Below, in pieces: positions 24,517 to 33,386 of a stretch of 64,000 bases of DNA (its first letter is position 1; each line of letters opens with the position of its first letter). The translations under genes and the position numbers were made by a program. This DNA is from Pseudomonas sp. B20(2017). GTDB lineage: Bacteria > Pseudomonadota > Gammaproteobacteria > Pseudomonadales > Pseudomonadaceae. The notes beneath the pieces are model-generated. The model searched no databases. It was given only the letters and a program-made list of their open reading frames with translations, and was not told where the DNA came from. The DNA lies in contig NZ_NEJP01000011.1 in NCBI RefSeq assembly GCF_002113125.1, positions 124,001 to 188,000 on the forward strand. The letters are read 5' to 3'.

Positions 24517-24539
24517 TCACCCGGCTTTCGCCGGGCGAC
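24517..24539 (-). terminator. Stem-loop between the gfcA-like and wza genes
   Basis: On the minus strand GTCGCCCGGC-GAAA-GCCGGGTGAC, a ten-base stem with one mismatch, is followed by TTTGTTTTTGG. It looks like a terminator placed inside the operon, downstream of the gfcA-like gene and ahead of wza, and would let the small gene be made in excess. Confidence 0.8.
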
Positions 24540-24566
24540 CCTGTACTGCACCAACAGTGACTTCAG

Positions 24567-24803
24567 TTAGTTGTGCGTTCCGGTTGTACCCGTGGTACCG
24601 GTGGTACCCGTTGTACCGCCGTTGGCACTTCCACCACTGTTGGACGCCGCGACAGCACTGGCGACCATGGCAGTACTCGCTGCAGGGGCTGTAGAAGCCG
24701 CTACACTGCCTGAAACATTGGTCACCGCCGTCAGTGGCGCTTCAGCTGCGGCTGCCCAGTTGCTCAACATCGTCAACAGGGCGATCGCCATCACTTTCTT
24801 CAT
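24567..24803 (-). CDS. GfcA/YjbE-like small secreted Thr/Gly-rich protein
   Basis: A 78-residue protein with a signal peptide (MKKVMAIALLTMLSNWAAAA), an Ala/Ser/Val-rich middle, and a GTTGTTGTTGT repeat at the C-terminus. This composition and its place before the wza/yjbFGH genes match YjbE and GfcA, small proteins of unknown role in exopolysaccharide operons. The repeat is also visible in the DNA as tandem nine-base units, which could expand or contract by slippage. A stem-loop follows before wza. Confidence 0.8.
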   Translation of the reverse strand: MKKVMAIALLTMLSNWAAAAEAPLTAVTNVSGSVAASTAPAASTAMVASAVAASNSGGSANGGTTGTTGTTGTTGTHN

Positions 24804-25030
24804 ATCAACTCCTTTCTAACATCGCACCTGAACATCGGGTGTTGGTTAGAGGTGGTAGAGTTCAAGTCGCAAAAAGCGCGAACAAGATCCGTTGTTCTTT
24901 CACAGTCTTACCCAACTGATAAAAGTCGAACGGCAGGTTTATATCTACGGACTTGCAAAAGGCATTGCCAGTCTAATTTCCCGACGATATCTAACAACCT
25001 GACTGAAACTAACATTGCACTAAAACGCCA

Positions 25031-26047
25031 TCATCCCTGATAACCCCGGGGATGATTCGATTGCCAGCGCCAGGTGTCGGTGACCATGTCCTGCAAGTTG
25101 CGCGTGGCTTTCCAGCCGAGCTCCTTCGCCGCTTTGGACGCGTCGGCCCAGCTCTCGGCGATATCACCGGCACGCCGGGGTTTGACCCGGAAAGGTACGG
25201 GACGCCCGCACGCCTGCTCGAAGGCGCGCAGCACTTGCATCACGCTGTAGCCATCGCCGGTGCCCAGGTTCCAGGTGTGGATGCCGGTGCGCCCGGCAAT
25301 CGACTCCAAAGCCTTCAGGTGACCGTCCGCCAGATCCACGACGTGGATGTAGTCACGCACGCCTGTGCCGTCGACCGTGGGGTAATCGTTACCGAAGATC
25401 GACAGCTCTTGCAGGCTGCCGACGGCGACCTGGCTGATGTAAGGCACCAGATTGTTCGGAATGCCGTTGGGATCTTCGCCCATCTGGCCGCTGTGATGCG
25501 CGCCGATCGGGTTGAAGTAGCGCAGCAGCGCAATGCTCCAGCGCGGGTCGGACTGACACAGGTCGCGCAGCACGTTCTCGACGATCAGCTTGGACTGGCC
25601 GTAGGGATTGGTCGGGGTGCCGGTCGGGAAATCTTCGCGGATCGGCATTTGCGTCGGCTCGCCGTAGACCGTGGCCGAGGAGCTGAACACCAGCCGGAAG
25701 ACACCCGCTGCCGCCATCGCCTGACATAGCGTGATGCTGCCACTGACGTTGGTTTCGTAGTACTCCAGCGGCTTGCGCACGCTCTCACCGACAGCCTTGA
25801 GTCCGGCAAAATGCAGCACGGCATCGATGGCGTGCTGCTGGAAAATCCGGTCCAGCAGGGCCCGGTCACAGACATCTCCGCGAATCATCAGCGCACTTTT
25901 GCCGCAAATGGCTTCCACCGCGTGCAAGGCGGCGTCGCTGCTGTTGCAAAGATTATCCAGAACTACAACTTCATAACCTGCTTCAAGTAGTGCAAGTGTG
26001 GTGTGCGAGCCGATATAGCCGGCGCCACCCGTTACCAGAATCTTCAT
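25031..26047 (-). CDS. galE: GalE, UDP-glucose 4-epimerase
   Basis: NAD-dependent epimerase interconverting UDP-glucose and UDP-galactose (or the GlcNAc/GalNAc forms), 338 residues. The Rossmann motif GGAGYIGSHT, FSSSATVYGEP and the catalytic YGQSK (Tyr and Lys) are present. The ATG at 26047 (MKILVTGG) gives the standard start; the frame is open 38 codons further upstream. It probably supplies a nucleotide sugar for the polymer. It is divergent from galU and convergent-side neighbour to the gfcA-like gene's promoter region. Confidence 0.95.
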   Translation of the reverse strand: MKILVTGGAGYIGSHTTLALLEAGYEVVVLDNLCNSSDAALHAVEAICGKSALMIRGDVCDRALLDRIFQQHAIDAVLHFAGLKAVGESVRKPLEYYETNVSGSITLCQAMAAAGVFRLVFSSSATVYGEPTQMPIREDFPTGTPTNPYGQSKLIVENVLRDLCQSDPRWSIALLRYFNPIGAHHSGQMGEDPNGIPNNLVPYISQVAVGSLQELSIFGNDYPTVDGTGVRDYIHVVDLADGHLKALESIAGRTGIHTWNLGTGDGYSVMQVLRAFEQACGRPVPFRVKPRRAGDIAESWADASKAAKELGWKATRNLQDMVTDTWRWQSNHPRGYQG

Positions 26048-26427
26048 AGCGCGGTCCATAAGTGGAAAAAGTGCCAACTCGCGTGTCAAGCGCTGCTTGT
26101 TTAATGTGTGTCTTGATTCACACAAACAGCGCGACAACAACCAAAAACAAAAACAGTTCAATCACTGGCCATAAATATTTTTACAAGCCAAACTGTATTG
26201 CCTGGTACTTATTAGCACTCCCGCGCATACACCACTATCAACAGATACCGACTAAAAATAACTGTTAATTATAAAACCGACATCTCATAACATTGTCGTG
26301 TTTTACACTCATTCCTGTTTGCCACTCATATCCTGACTCAGGTATTAAAGTACACCTTCAATAACTTGCAACCCTTTGTTATTGCATTAACCGATGGCCC
26401 TGCGCCATGAATGTCCAGGATACTTTT
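26048..26427. other. Divergent galE/galU promoter region
   Basis: About 380 bp, strikingly A/T-rich, with no gene. It contains a 16-base sequence GACTAAAAATAACTGT at 26250-26265, also found upstream of the GH-A glycosidase gene, and TGTGTG-N8-CACACA at 26105-26124. Confidence 0.55.
26250..26265. promoter_or_regulatory. 16-bp element shared with the wzb/glycosidase promoter region
   Basis: GACTAAAAATAACTGT recurs exactly at 37359-37374, with TACCG before it (one extra G in the second copy) and ATT soon after. Two promoter regions of one polysaccharide locus sharing this suggests a common regulator. Unproven. Confidence 0.5.
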
Positions 26428-27261
26428 ATGATTCGTAAATGTTTGTTCCCCGCTGCCGGTTATGGCACGCGTTTCTTGCCGGCCACCAAAGCCATGCCCA
26501 AGGAAATGCTGCCGATCGTCAACAAGCCGTTGATCGAGTACGCCGTTGAAGAAGCACGGGACGCCGGCCTGCAACACATGGCCATTGTCACCGGCCGGGG
26601 CAAGCGCGCGCTGGAAGACCACTTCGACATCAGCTACGAACTCGAGCATCAGATCCGTGGCACCGAGAAAGAGAAATTCCTGGCCGGCACCCGTGAATTG
26701 ATCGACACCTGCACCTTCTCCTACACCCGTCAGGTGGAAATGAAAGGCCTGGGCCACGCGATTCTCAGCGGCCGTCCGTTGATCGGCGACGAACCCTTCG
26801 CCGTGGTGCTGGCGGACGACCTGTGCCTGAACCTCGAGGGCGACGGCGTGCTCACGCAGATGATCGAGCTCTACAAGAAATTCCGCTGCTCGATCGTCGC
26901 CATCCAGGAAGTCCCGCGCGACCAGACCCACAAGTACGGCGTGATCGCCGGCGAGGCGATTTCCGACGGCATCTACCGGGTCAACCACATGGTCGAGAAA
27001 CCGGCCCCGCAGGACGCGCCGTCGAACCTGGCGATCATCGGCCGCTACATCCTCACGCCCGACATCTTCGACCTGATCGCCGACACCGAGCCGGGCAAGG
27101 GCGGCGAAATCCAGATCACCGATGCTTTGATGAAACAAGCGCAGAACGGTTGCGTGCTGGCCTATAAGTTCAAGGGCCTGCGCTTCGACTGCGGCGACGC
27201 CGAGGGCTACCTGCAAGCGACCAACTTCTGCTACGAAAACGTTTACCTGAAGGGCCGCTGA
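26428..27261 (+). CDS. galU: GalU, UTP-glucose-1-phosphate uridylyltransferase
   Basis: Makes UDP-glucose from UTP and glucose-1-phosphate, 277 residues. FPAAGYGTRFLPATKAMPKEMLPIVNKPL is the nucleotidyltransferase signature; VEKPAPQDAPSNLAIIGRYIL and DCGDAEGYLQA are family motifs. AGGA eight bases before ATG 26428 supports that start over the upstream in-frame ATG at 26407. The gene is followed at 47 bp by the phosphomannomutase-domain gene on the same strand. It supplies UDP-glucose to the transferase at 18 kb and to GalE. Confidence 0.95.
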   Translation: MIRKCLFPAAGYGTRFLPATKAMPKEMLPIVNKPLIEYAVEEARDAGLQHMAIVTGRGKRALEDHFDISYELEHQIRGTEKEKFLAGTRELIDTCTFSYTRQVEMKGLGHAILSGRPLIGDEPFAVVLADDLCLNLEGDGVLTQMIELYKKFRCSIVAIQEVPRDQTHKYGVIAGEAISDGIYRVNHMVEKPAPQDAPSNLAIIGRYILTPDIFDLIADTEPGKGGEIQITDALMKQAQNGCVLAYKFKGLRFDCGDAEGYLQATNFCYENVYLKGR

Positions 27262-27308
27262 GCGGCCCCCACTGATCCATCGCAGCACGCACATCCAACG
27301 AGGCAACC

Positions 27309-27716
27309 ATGAACATTGCACAACATTCCGCAGAGATTGAACGTGAGGTGGACAACCTCGGGGTGATGAGCTGGTTATCCCGCCATCAGCCATTGCCCAG
27401 CGCCAATGGCCCGTGGCTGGGCACACTTCTGCTGGTCGACCGCATCGGCGTGTTCCCCTCCTCCGGGGACATACGCCGATCGATGCGCGATCCCTGGCCC
27501 CTGCTCGCCCACCTGAAACGGATCTACGGCGAACAGGCGCTGGAGGTCGATGACCGCGATGGCCTGAAGATGATCTTCAGCGACTGGCGTTTTCGGGTGC
27601 GGATCTGCTGCAACGACCCGGCGATCATCGTCAACGTGGAAACCCGTTGCGTGACGCAGTTGATGCCGCAGAAAACCACAGAGCTGCTGAGCCATCTGGA
27701 TCTGTTCGACAACTGA
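27309..27716 (+). CDS. Stand-alone phosphomannomutase C-terminal-domain-like protein
   Basis: A 135-residue protein whose residues about 47-130 align by eye with the C-terminal domain of phosphomannomutase/phosphoglucomutase (CpsG/ManB type): FPSSGDIRRSM, LLAHLKRIYGE, DGLKMIFSDWRFRVRICCNDPAIIVNVETR, TTELLSHLDLF. The catalytic domains I-III are absent. The phosphate-binding loop normally reads R-x-S-N-T-E-P; here it is RICCNDP (residues 98-104), so binding residues are lost. The first 46 residues match nothing I know. It sits directly after galU and could be a regulatory or sugar-phosphate-sensing remnant rather than an enzyme. The start has ordinary spacing and the frame is intact. Confidence 0.75.
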   Translation: MNIAQHSAEIEREVDNLGVMSWLSRHQPLPSANGPWLGTLLLVDRIGVFPSSGDIRRSMRDPWPLLAHLKRIYGEQALEVDDRDGLKMIFSDWRFRVRICCNDPAIIVNVETRCVTQLMPQKTTELLSHLDLFDN

Positions 27717-27719
27717 CGG

Positions 27720-28868
27720 CTACTGCGAAGTCTCGCCACAGTTGTCCTGTGGCGAGACTTTTTGCTGTCCGCCCACGACCCAACGATAGAAGTAATCGGC
27801 AATCACCCGCCCGCCGGTGGCCGGCACCGGATGAATCTTGTCCGGCCCGATCATCGCTGCGGCGTAGCGTTTGACGTCGGTGCCGAACGCGCATTGCAGA
27901 TTGGCATAACCCAGACGCTGCTCACGGGCCCAGGGCTCGATGACCTGCGCATAAGCCGACATCGGATACGCGCTGGAGCGGGTGGTGTCCTGACGCAGGA
28001 TCAGGTTGATGCTCGCCGCCGGTTGAATCTCGCGAAGCATGCCGACCAGCCCCTGAACGTTGTGCAGATACTGCTCGGGCTTCACGCCAAACCCCTGATC
28101 GTTGCCACCGAGCATGATCAGGTAAATGTCTGCGGGAATCTTCGACACCACGGCTTTCCACTGCGCTTGCCAGCGGGCATCGTCGTGATAGAAATCAGCG
28201 GACGCCGCGCCGGACGCCGCCAGTTTCGACACCCGAACTCCGTTCTGATCATTGCTCAGCCACAGGCCGAACAGGGTCGGCGCGCCCTTCAGCACTTCCA
28301 GTCTGAAAGCCCAATCGGTCGCGGCCGACGTGCCAGGCAGCGGGACTTCCTGAACGCCCTCGCCTGCGAGTTTCAACGGCTGCCAGTCGGCGGAAGGTGA
28401 CCAGCGATAACGCAACTCACTGGACTCACCGTTGCCGAGGTAGAGCAGTTTCGCCTGAGTGACGGCGGTGTTGATGGCGGGCGTCGGGCTGGCCTCGACT
28501 TGCAGCCAGGCGCCGGGCCGGCCGGTTACCGTGCGGCTGTCGGGGCTGGCCTGACCGAGAGCGGACACCTTCCAGTCCCCACCAAAGTATTTCTCGCTGC
28601 TGCGGGTGTATTTGAAATGCGTGCCACCCAGCGCTGCGCCGTGGTTGAAGCCGACGTAGCCCGGCCCGGCAAACCCGACCTCCCCGGCCACGCGCTGCAC
28701 CAGTTTGTTCAGGTAGAAATCCTGCCCGGCGCTGTAGCTGTCGCCGATCACCGAGATCGACAACACCTTGCCGGCCTTGCCTTCGCGCCACTGGCCAAAC
28801 CGCTCGCGAGCGTCGCCGACCTGCACCACCGACGCCGCCACCGGCCGGACGTCATCAACTGCCAACAT
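27720..28868 (-). CDS. SGNH/GDSL-type hydrolase or acyltransferase
   Basis: A 382-residue protein of the SGNH fold. The blocks are GDSYSAGQ (Ser nucleophile, block I), GGNDQG (block III), and DKIHPVPATG (catalytic Asp and His, block V). A beta-rich region, residues about 100-220, is probably an inserted carbohydrate-binding domain. No signal peptide is evident. AAGGAAG precedes the ATG. It follows the acyltransferase-3 gene by 15 bp, so the pair may add and transfer acetyl groups on the polymer, or one may remove them. The exact substrate is unknown. Confidence 0.82.
   Translation of the reverse strand: MLAVDDVRPVAASVVQVGDARERFGQWREGKAGKVLSISVIGDSYSAGQDFYLNKLVQRVAGEVGFAGPGYVGFNHGAALGGTHFKYTRSSEKYFGGDWKVSALGQASPDSRTVTGRPGAWLQVEASPTPAINTAVTQAKLLYLGNGESSELRYRWSPSADWQPLKLAGEGVQEVPLPGTSAATDWAFRLEVLKGAPTLFGLWLSNDQNGVRVSKLAASGAASADFYHDDARWQAQWKAVVSKIPADIYLIMLGGNDQGFGVKPEQYLHNVQGLVGMLREIQPAASINLILRQDTTRSSAYPMSAYAQVIEPWAREQRLGYANLQCAFGTDVKRYAAAMIGPDKIHPVPATGGRVIADYFYRWVVGGQQKVSPQDNCGETSQ
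27728..27762 (+). terminator. Terminator embedded in the end of the SGNH gene
   Basis: AAGTCTCGCCACAG and its 14-base complement pair around the five-base loop TTGTC, followed by T residues. It terminates the galU-side transcript. It also lies within the last codons of the convergent SGNH hydrolase gene, so the same bases encode protein on the other strand. Confidence 0.85.
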
Positions 28869-28883
28869 GCATCGCTTCCTTCA

Positions 28884-29924
28884 TCAGGTTTGCGCCACCG
28901 GAGCGGTGGGCGCTGCCGGTTTTTTTTTCGTCGCGGCTCGTTCGCCGAGGAACAGCACGGAGGTGAAATTGAACCGGCTGAAAATCATCGACAACACCAC
29001 CGGCCCGAGCAAGCCACACATCACGCCGCAGAACACCAGTACGCTTTCATCTTTCACACCGAGGCGACCGAGGATCGAACGCGACGTGGCAGCGAACAGC
29101 ACATGAAACAGGAAAATCGCATAGGAATAACCGCCGAGCCAGGTCAGCGCCTTCGAGCGCATGTCACTCGACAGCAACGCGATGCAGGACACGCAGCCCA
29201 CGGTCAGGCCGACAAGGCTGCGGCGATCGACGATCAGTTCACGGTCCACCGACGCCACGTACAGCAACGTCAGCGAGATCAGCACAAACACCAGCGGGCC
29301 GATCACCTTGAACGTCTGCTTCAACTCGCTGACTTTCTCCTGGCCGATCATGCCCGCCACGAAGAACGGCAGCAGATAAATCGCCCCGTTGATGCCGAAT
29401 GCGTCCAGCGGAAATGGCGGCAACAGGAACACCGCCGCCGCGAACGCGAACAGCAGATACAGACGCGTCGGCGTGCGCAGCAAACCGCGCCATTCCAGCA
29501 GGCCGACGAACATGAAAATGATGAACACTGCTTGCAGGAACCAGAAGTGGTTGATCGGCACATAGAACGACAACAGCGCATCGATCACGCTGACGTCCTT
29601 GTTCACGCCCGGCCCCACCGCCTGCAACACCGAGAACGGCACACCCACACAAAACAGCGGCACGATCAGGCGCCGCACCTTACCGCTGAAGAACGCCGAA
29701 AAATCATTGCCGCGAATCTTGTAGATGGAATAGATGTAGCCGGAGATGAAGGTGAACAGCGGCATGCGCACGTACACCATCGAATCGGCAATCACCCGGA
29801 ACGGCGAGCCGATGTCGATTTTCAAACCACCGCCCAACGGCCCGATCACGTGATAGAGCACCAGCAGCAGGCACGCCAAGCCGCGCAGGGTTTCGATCTC
29901 CAGGGACTTTTTCTTGCTCGACAT
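28884..29924 (-). CDS. Acyltransferase-3 family membrane protein
   Basis: Inner-membrane O-acyltransferase of the OafA/YrhL type, 346 residues with about ten membrane helices. It starts with LEIETLRGLACLLLVLYHVIG, the family motif with the conserved Arg and His; YVRMPLFTFISGYIYS is the second typical block. It would acetylate or otherwise acylate a polysaccharide subunit. It lies 12 bp after the polymerase-like gene and 15 bp before the SGNH gene, in the operon starting at wzb. Confidence 0.88.
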   Translation of the reverse strand: MSSKKKSLEIETLRGLACLLLVLYHVIGPLGGGLKIDIGSPFRVIADSMVYVRMPLFTFISGYIYSIYKIRGNDFSAFFSGKVRRLIVPLFCVGVPFSVLQAVGPGVNKDVSVIDALLSFYVPINHFWFLQAVFIIFMFVGLLEWRGLLRTPTRLYLLFAFAAAVFLLPPFPLDAFGINGAIYLLPFFVAGMIGQEKVSELKQTFKVIGPLVFVLISLTLLYVASVDRELIVDRRSLVGLTVGCVSCIALLSSDMRSKALTWLGGYSYAIFLFHVLFAATSRSILGRLGVKDESVLVFCGVMCGLLGPVVLSMIFSRFNFTSVLFLGERAATKKKPAAPTAPVAQT

Positions 29925-29936
29925 AAAGCACCCGCC

Positions 29937-31040
29937 TCAATTCAGAATTCTTGATTCAACCTTCACCGGTTTGTTCGCTCGCAGCATCAGACCAAGGCCC
30001 ACGAACAGCACCGGCACCACCATCGAAAAGTGCCGGGCGAACGAGCCGAAGTCCGGCTCGAACAAGCCTTGAACCAGCAGGAACGCCAACGGAATCGCGA
30101 TCAGTTCCTTGGGCTTGGTCTGGATCGGTGCGCCCTTGTAATCGGTCGAGGTGATGACTTTGAACAGCAGCAACGCGGTCATGATCATCAACGCCACGAA
30201 GATCACCTGACCCGGCCCGGACAGCAGGATCAGCTCAACGGGGAACGACAACCGGAAGAAAATGATCATCGAGTCCAGGGCCTGCGAGACGAAGTCACTG
30301 CCGCTGAGCCACGAGACGATCAGCGATTTTGAACCCTCCTCGCCCGCCGTGCGCAATTCGTTGTTGCTGGCGCGAATCGACGACACCGGAAACCCCAGCG
30401 CCAGCTGAATCGCCATCGCAACCGCGAGATAGAACAGGAACAGCATCAGGAAGAAGGTCGTGCGCGAGACGTATTTTTTCATCACGCAAACGCCGACCCA
30501 GGACAGCGAAAACAGAATCCAGTAGGGCCGGATCAGCACGCCGTAAATCACCGCCGACAGGAAGAATCCACCGCGATACTTGCGCGTCAGCGAGCTGAAC
30601 AGAATGCTCAGCACCGCCACCGACACGATGATTTCCTTGGTCAGGTTTTCCAGGAAAAACGAACGCACGACGCCCCACAGGCACAGGGTTCCGAAGATGG
30701 TCAGCGGCATGCGCCGGAACACCACCACGGGAATCGCCGTGAGGAAAAAGTTGCAGAACATCCCGTAGGCCCAGGCGTTGGTCAGGTTGATCCCGGTGGG
30801 CCGCAGCAGGAACGCCGAACACTCGTAGGACGAGCGATCCGGCGAGAACGGGTTCCAGAAATTGCAGTTGTCGGCCCGGGCGTAGGACGACCACAAGGTC
30901 ATCGCATCCGGGCCCGGATCGCGGGGAATCAGCAGCGGCATCGCCACCGACAGAAACAGCCCGGTGAACAGGATCAGGAACGACAGCGAGGAATCGAGTC
31001 GGCGGCCGCGAAACTCGATGCACGGCAGTTTCAGGCCCAT
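29937..31040 (-). CDS. Wzy-like polysaccharide polymerase (candidate)
   Basis: A 367-residue integral membrane protein with about ten hydrophobic helices and one long polar loop (RASNNELRTAGEEGSKSLIVSWLSGSD). It has no catalytic motif, which is usual for Wzy polymerases; identification rests on topology and position between the flippase and acyltransferase. The ATG at 31040 was chosen because it overlaps the end of the flippase gene by ten bases; the same frame is open upstream. It would join repeat units in the periplasm. Confidence 0.72.
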   Translation of the reverse strand: MGLKLPCIEFRGRRLDSSLSFLILFTGLFLSVAMPLLIPRDPGPDAMTLWSSYARADNCNFWNPFSPDRSSYECSAFLLRPTGINLTNAWAYGMFCNFFLTAIPVVVFRRMPLTIFGTLCLWGVVRSFFLENLTKEIIVSVAVLSILFSSLTRKYRGGFFLSAVIYGVLIRPYWILFSLSWVGVCVMKKYVSRTTFFLMLFLFYLAVAMAIQLALGFPVSSIRASNNELRTAGEEGSKSLIVSWLSGSDFVSQALDSMIIFFRLSFPVELILLSGPGQVIFVALMIMTALLLFKVITSTDYKGAPIQTKPKELIAIPLAFLLVQGLFEPDFGSFARHFSMVVPVLFVGLGLMLRANKPVKVESRILN

Positions 31041-32263
31041 GACACGACAGCCTTTTTCGCTCGGGTCACACGGGTCAGCACGGCGATCACACCGAGCTGC
31101 ACGATGATCGCAAAGACGTTGCCCCAGGCCGCGCCGTAGATTGAATAGTGCTTGATCAGCAGGTAACTCACCGGCACTGAAACCAGCAAACAAATGGCCG
31201 CGCTCGCGAGGGACACCCGACTGTTTTTCGACGCAATCAACCCGCCCCAGACGATGTCACCAATGGCACGCAGGGCGAAGGAGAAAATCAGCACGCCGAG
31301 GATACCGTTGTCCGGACGCGGAACGCTGGTGGCGATGTAATCGAGCACCACGTTGAAGAACAGATAAATCCCCACCGCGACCGCCGCCGATACCACTAGC
31401 GACCGCGCGACCCATTTGTTCACGAACAACTGCCGGACCGTGAACGGTTGCTGATCAGCCTGATAACGCTTGGCGAGAACCGGAATCCCGACCACCGCCA
31501 CCACCGCGTAGGACAGCGCCTGCAAGGTGTTGGCCGCCGACCACGCGTACACGTATTTACCGAGGCTGGCGTAGGGTTCGAGATCGATGATCAGAAAGCG
31601 CTCGGCGTACTGACTCAACGCGATCAGGCCAGTGCCGAGGTAAAACGGCAACCCGGCTTTCCACACTGCGGCGGTGGCCAGTGTTCCCTCTTCCCGCCCG
31701 CGATGAACGTTCGCCACAATCAGATAACCGGCGACGATCACCAGCACGTTGGCGATGACCCACAGCCACAACACGCTGGCGATTCCGGACACCCAGCCGA
31801 GCGCCATTCCACCCACAGCCAGCAGCGCCCAGAGCCCGGTCTTGATGAAAAACAGCAGCGCACCCGCCGTGGCTTTCTGTGCAGAGAACACGAACGAGTT
31901 GATCTCGAACGACAGGTGTTCGGTGAGCAGCACCAGCGTCACGCAGGCGATCAGCGCGGTGGTCGCTTCCACCGGCTGGAACAGTGAATAAATCACCACC
32001 GTCAGCACCGACAACGCCAGGCCCACGGCCAGGTACAACAACAACACCTTGTCGACGACCCGACGCGAACTGCCGCCGACGCTTATCAGCCGGTTGATCT
32101 CGGAACTGAAACCGACGCTGTAGAACTTCGACGCGATCAACGACGCCGCGACCACCACGCCGTAAAAACCCAGCGCCTCGTAACCGAGGTAATGGGTGAT
32201 GGCGAGCACCAGCAAGAACTTCGCGCCCAGTGCCCCGCCCCGCAGCAACAGCCGGAATATCAT
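31031..32263 (-). CDS. Wzx-like polysaccharide flippase
   Basis: A 410-residue protein with 12 or so membrane helices, of the polysaccharide-transport (MATE/MVF superfamily) type. It begins MIFRLLLRGGALGAKFLLVLAITHYLGYEALGFYGVVVA, a usual flippase N-terminus. It would move lipid-linked repeat units to the periplasmic side. Its first codon overlaps the preceding pyruvyltransferase stop by four bases and its end overlaps the polymerase start. Confidence 0.87.
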   Translation of the reverse strand: MIFRLLLRGGALGAKFLLVLAITHYLGYEALGFYGVVVAASLIASKFYSVGFSSEINRLISVGGSSRRVVDKVLLLYLAVGLALSVLTVVIYSLFQPVEATTALIACVTLVLLTEHLSFEINSFVFSAQKATAGALLFFIKTGLWALLAVGGMALGWVSGIASVLWLWVIANVLVIVAGYLIVANVHRGREEGTLATAAVWKAGLPFYLGTGLIALSQYAERFLIIDLEPYASLGKYVYAWSAANTLQALSYAVVAVVGIPVLAKRYQADQQPFTVRQLFVNKWVARSLVVSAAVAVGIYLFFNVVLDYIATSVPRPDNGILGVLIFSFALRAIGDIVWGGLIASKNSRVSLASAAICLLVSVPVSYLLIKHYSIYGAAWGNVFAIIVQLGVIAVLTRVTRAKKAVVSWA

Positions 32264-33372
32264 CGAATGACGCCCTTGATGATGTCGTCCATGGCCACGG
32301 TTTTCGCCTCGATCTCGCGGCAGGTGTCGGTCAGGCGTTTGCCGAAATTCGACAGTGCGTCAGGCGCGTAAACCGTGTCGATGATGGTGGCGACATCGAT
32401 GTCGCCACCGTTGATGACCCAGTCCTCGACGCCCATGTCCTGATAGGCGCCAAAGCCTTTGCGTTCGTAGCTGATGTGATACGCCGGCACACCCGAGAGC
32501 AGCGATTCGATCGCGCCGTGCAGGCGCACGGAAATCACCAGGTCCGGTTGGTATTTGGCCAGCGTTGCCTTCAACGGCAGCAGGTCTTCGGTGATGCCCA
32601 GTTCGCGATAGAACGCGCCGTCATCGTTACCGCGCACGGCGCTCTGTACGGCGCAGACCACTTTGCTTTTGTTCTTCAAACGCTGCAGCAGCACCTTCAA
32701 GTTGGCCACGTAGGCGAGCTTCTTTTCCTTGCTCCATGCCGGCGGCTTGCGCAGCACTACGCACACCGTCGCGGGTGTCGACGCGCAGCGGGTGAACTTG
32801 GGTTGCTGAAGGATCTTGCCGGCCAGGGCCTGCACCGCGAGGTCCGGCGCGCGGTAGACATTTTCACAGGCATCGAACAGCGCCGAGGAACGGTTATCGC
32901 GCACGAACACCGCATCGGCGCTGGCGTAGTGGCCGACAATCTTGTCGCTGTCGCCGTGGAACGGCCCGATGCTTTGCGGCAGGTACACCGACGGCACTTT
33001 GCTGAGGATCGCGGTTTCCAGTTGCTTGGCGTGACCGAGTTTCAGCTTGATGTGCTCGAAGGCACTTTTCGAGCGCATGTAGCCGCCCCCGACGCCGACG
33101 ATCAGGTCGGTTTTCTTCAACAGATCCGCCAGCCCCGCGTAGGACTGGTTGAGGAATACCGCCTCCTTGACCCGGCCCAGGCCCTTGGCCGCCATCACCG
33201 GCGCATCAAAGCGCGGGTGCGGCAGATACTTGAAAGAGTCCGGATCGGAGGCCACGACGCTGATCACGGTGTCTTCGCCAAAGTTGCGCTGCACCAGCGC
33301 AATGGCCAGATCGACCAGCAGACCATCACCGGAATTGGAGGCACTGTAGCCATGCAAAATCGTTACGTTCAT
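32260..33372 (-). CDS. Polysaccharide pyruvyl transferase family protein
   Basis: A 370-residue cytoplasmic enzyme of the polysaccharide pyruvyl transferase family, which adds ketal-linked pyruvate from PEP to a sugar. HGYSASNSGDGLLVDLAI at the start, DLIVGVGGGYMRSK, LPQSIGPF and VISVRLHGAIESLLSGVPAYHISYERKG are the family blocks. It is immediately upstream of wzx, so the negatively charged group is probably added before export. This predicts an acidic polymer. Confidence 0.9.
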   Translation of the reverse strand: MNVTILHGYSASNSGDGLLVDLAIALVQRNFGEDTVISVVASDPDSFKYLPHPRFDAPVMAAKGLGRVKEAVFLNQSYAGLADLLKKTDLIVGVGGGYMRSKSAFEHIKLKLGHAKQLETAILSKVPSVYLPQSIGPFHGDSDKIVGHYASADAVFVRDNRSSALFDACENVYRAPDLAVQALAGKILQQPKFTRCASTPATVCVVLRKPPAWSKEKKLAYVANLKVLLQRLKNKSKVVCAVQSAVRGNDDGAFYRELGITEDLLPLKATLAKYQPDLVISVRLHGAIESLLSGVPAYHISYERKGFGAYQDMGVEDWVINGGDIDVATIIDTVYAPDALSNFGKRLTDTCREIEAKTVAMDDIIKGVIR

Positions 33373-33386
33373 GAGCGGCGTTCTAC

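Noticed and set aside
26105..26124. Second CRP-like site TGTGT...TCACA upstream of galE
   Set aside because: The half-sites are separated by eight bases instead of six.
26338..27426. 362-codon open frame antisense to galU
   Set aside because: Same cause; low-complexity His/Val/Gly-rich translation and no motif.
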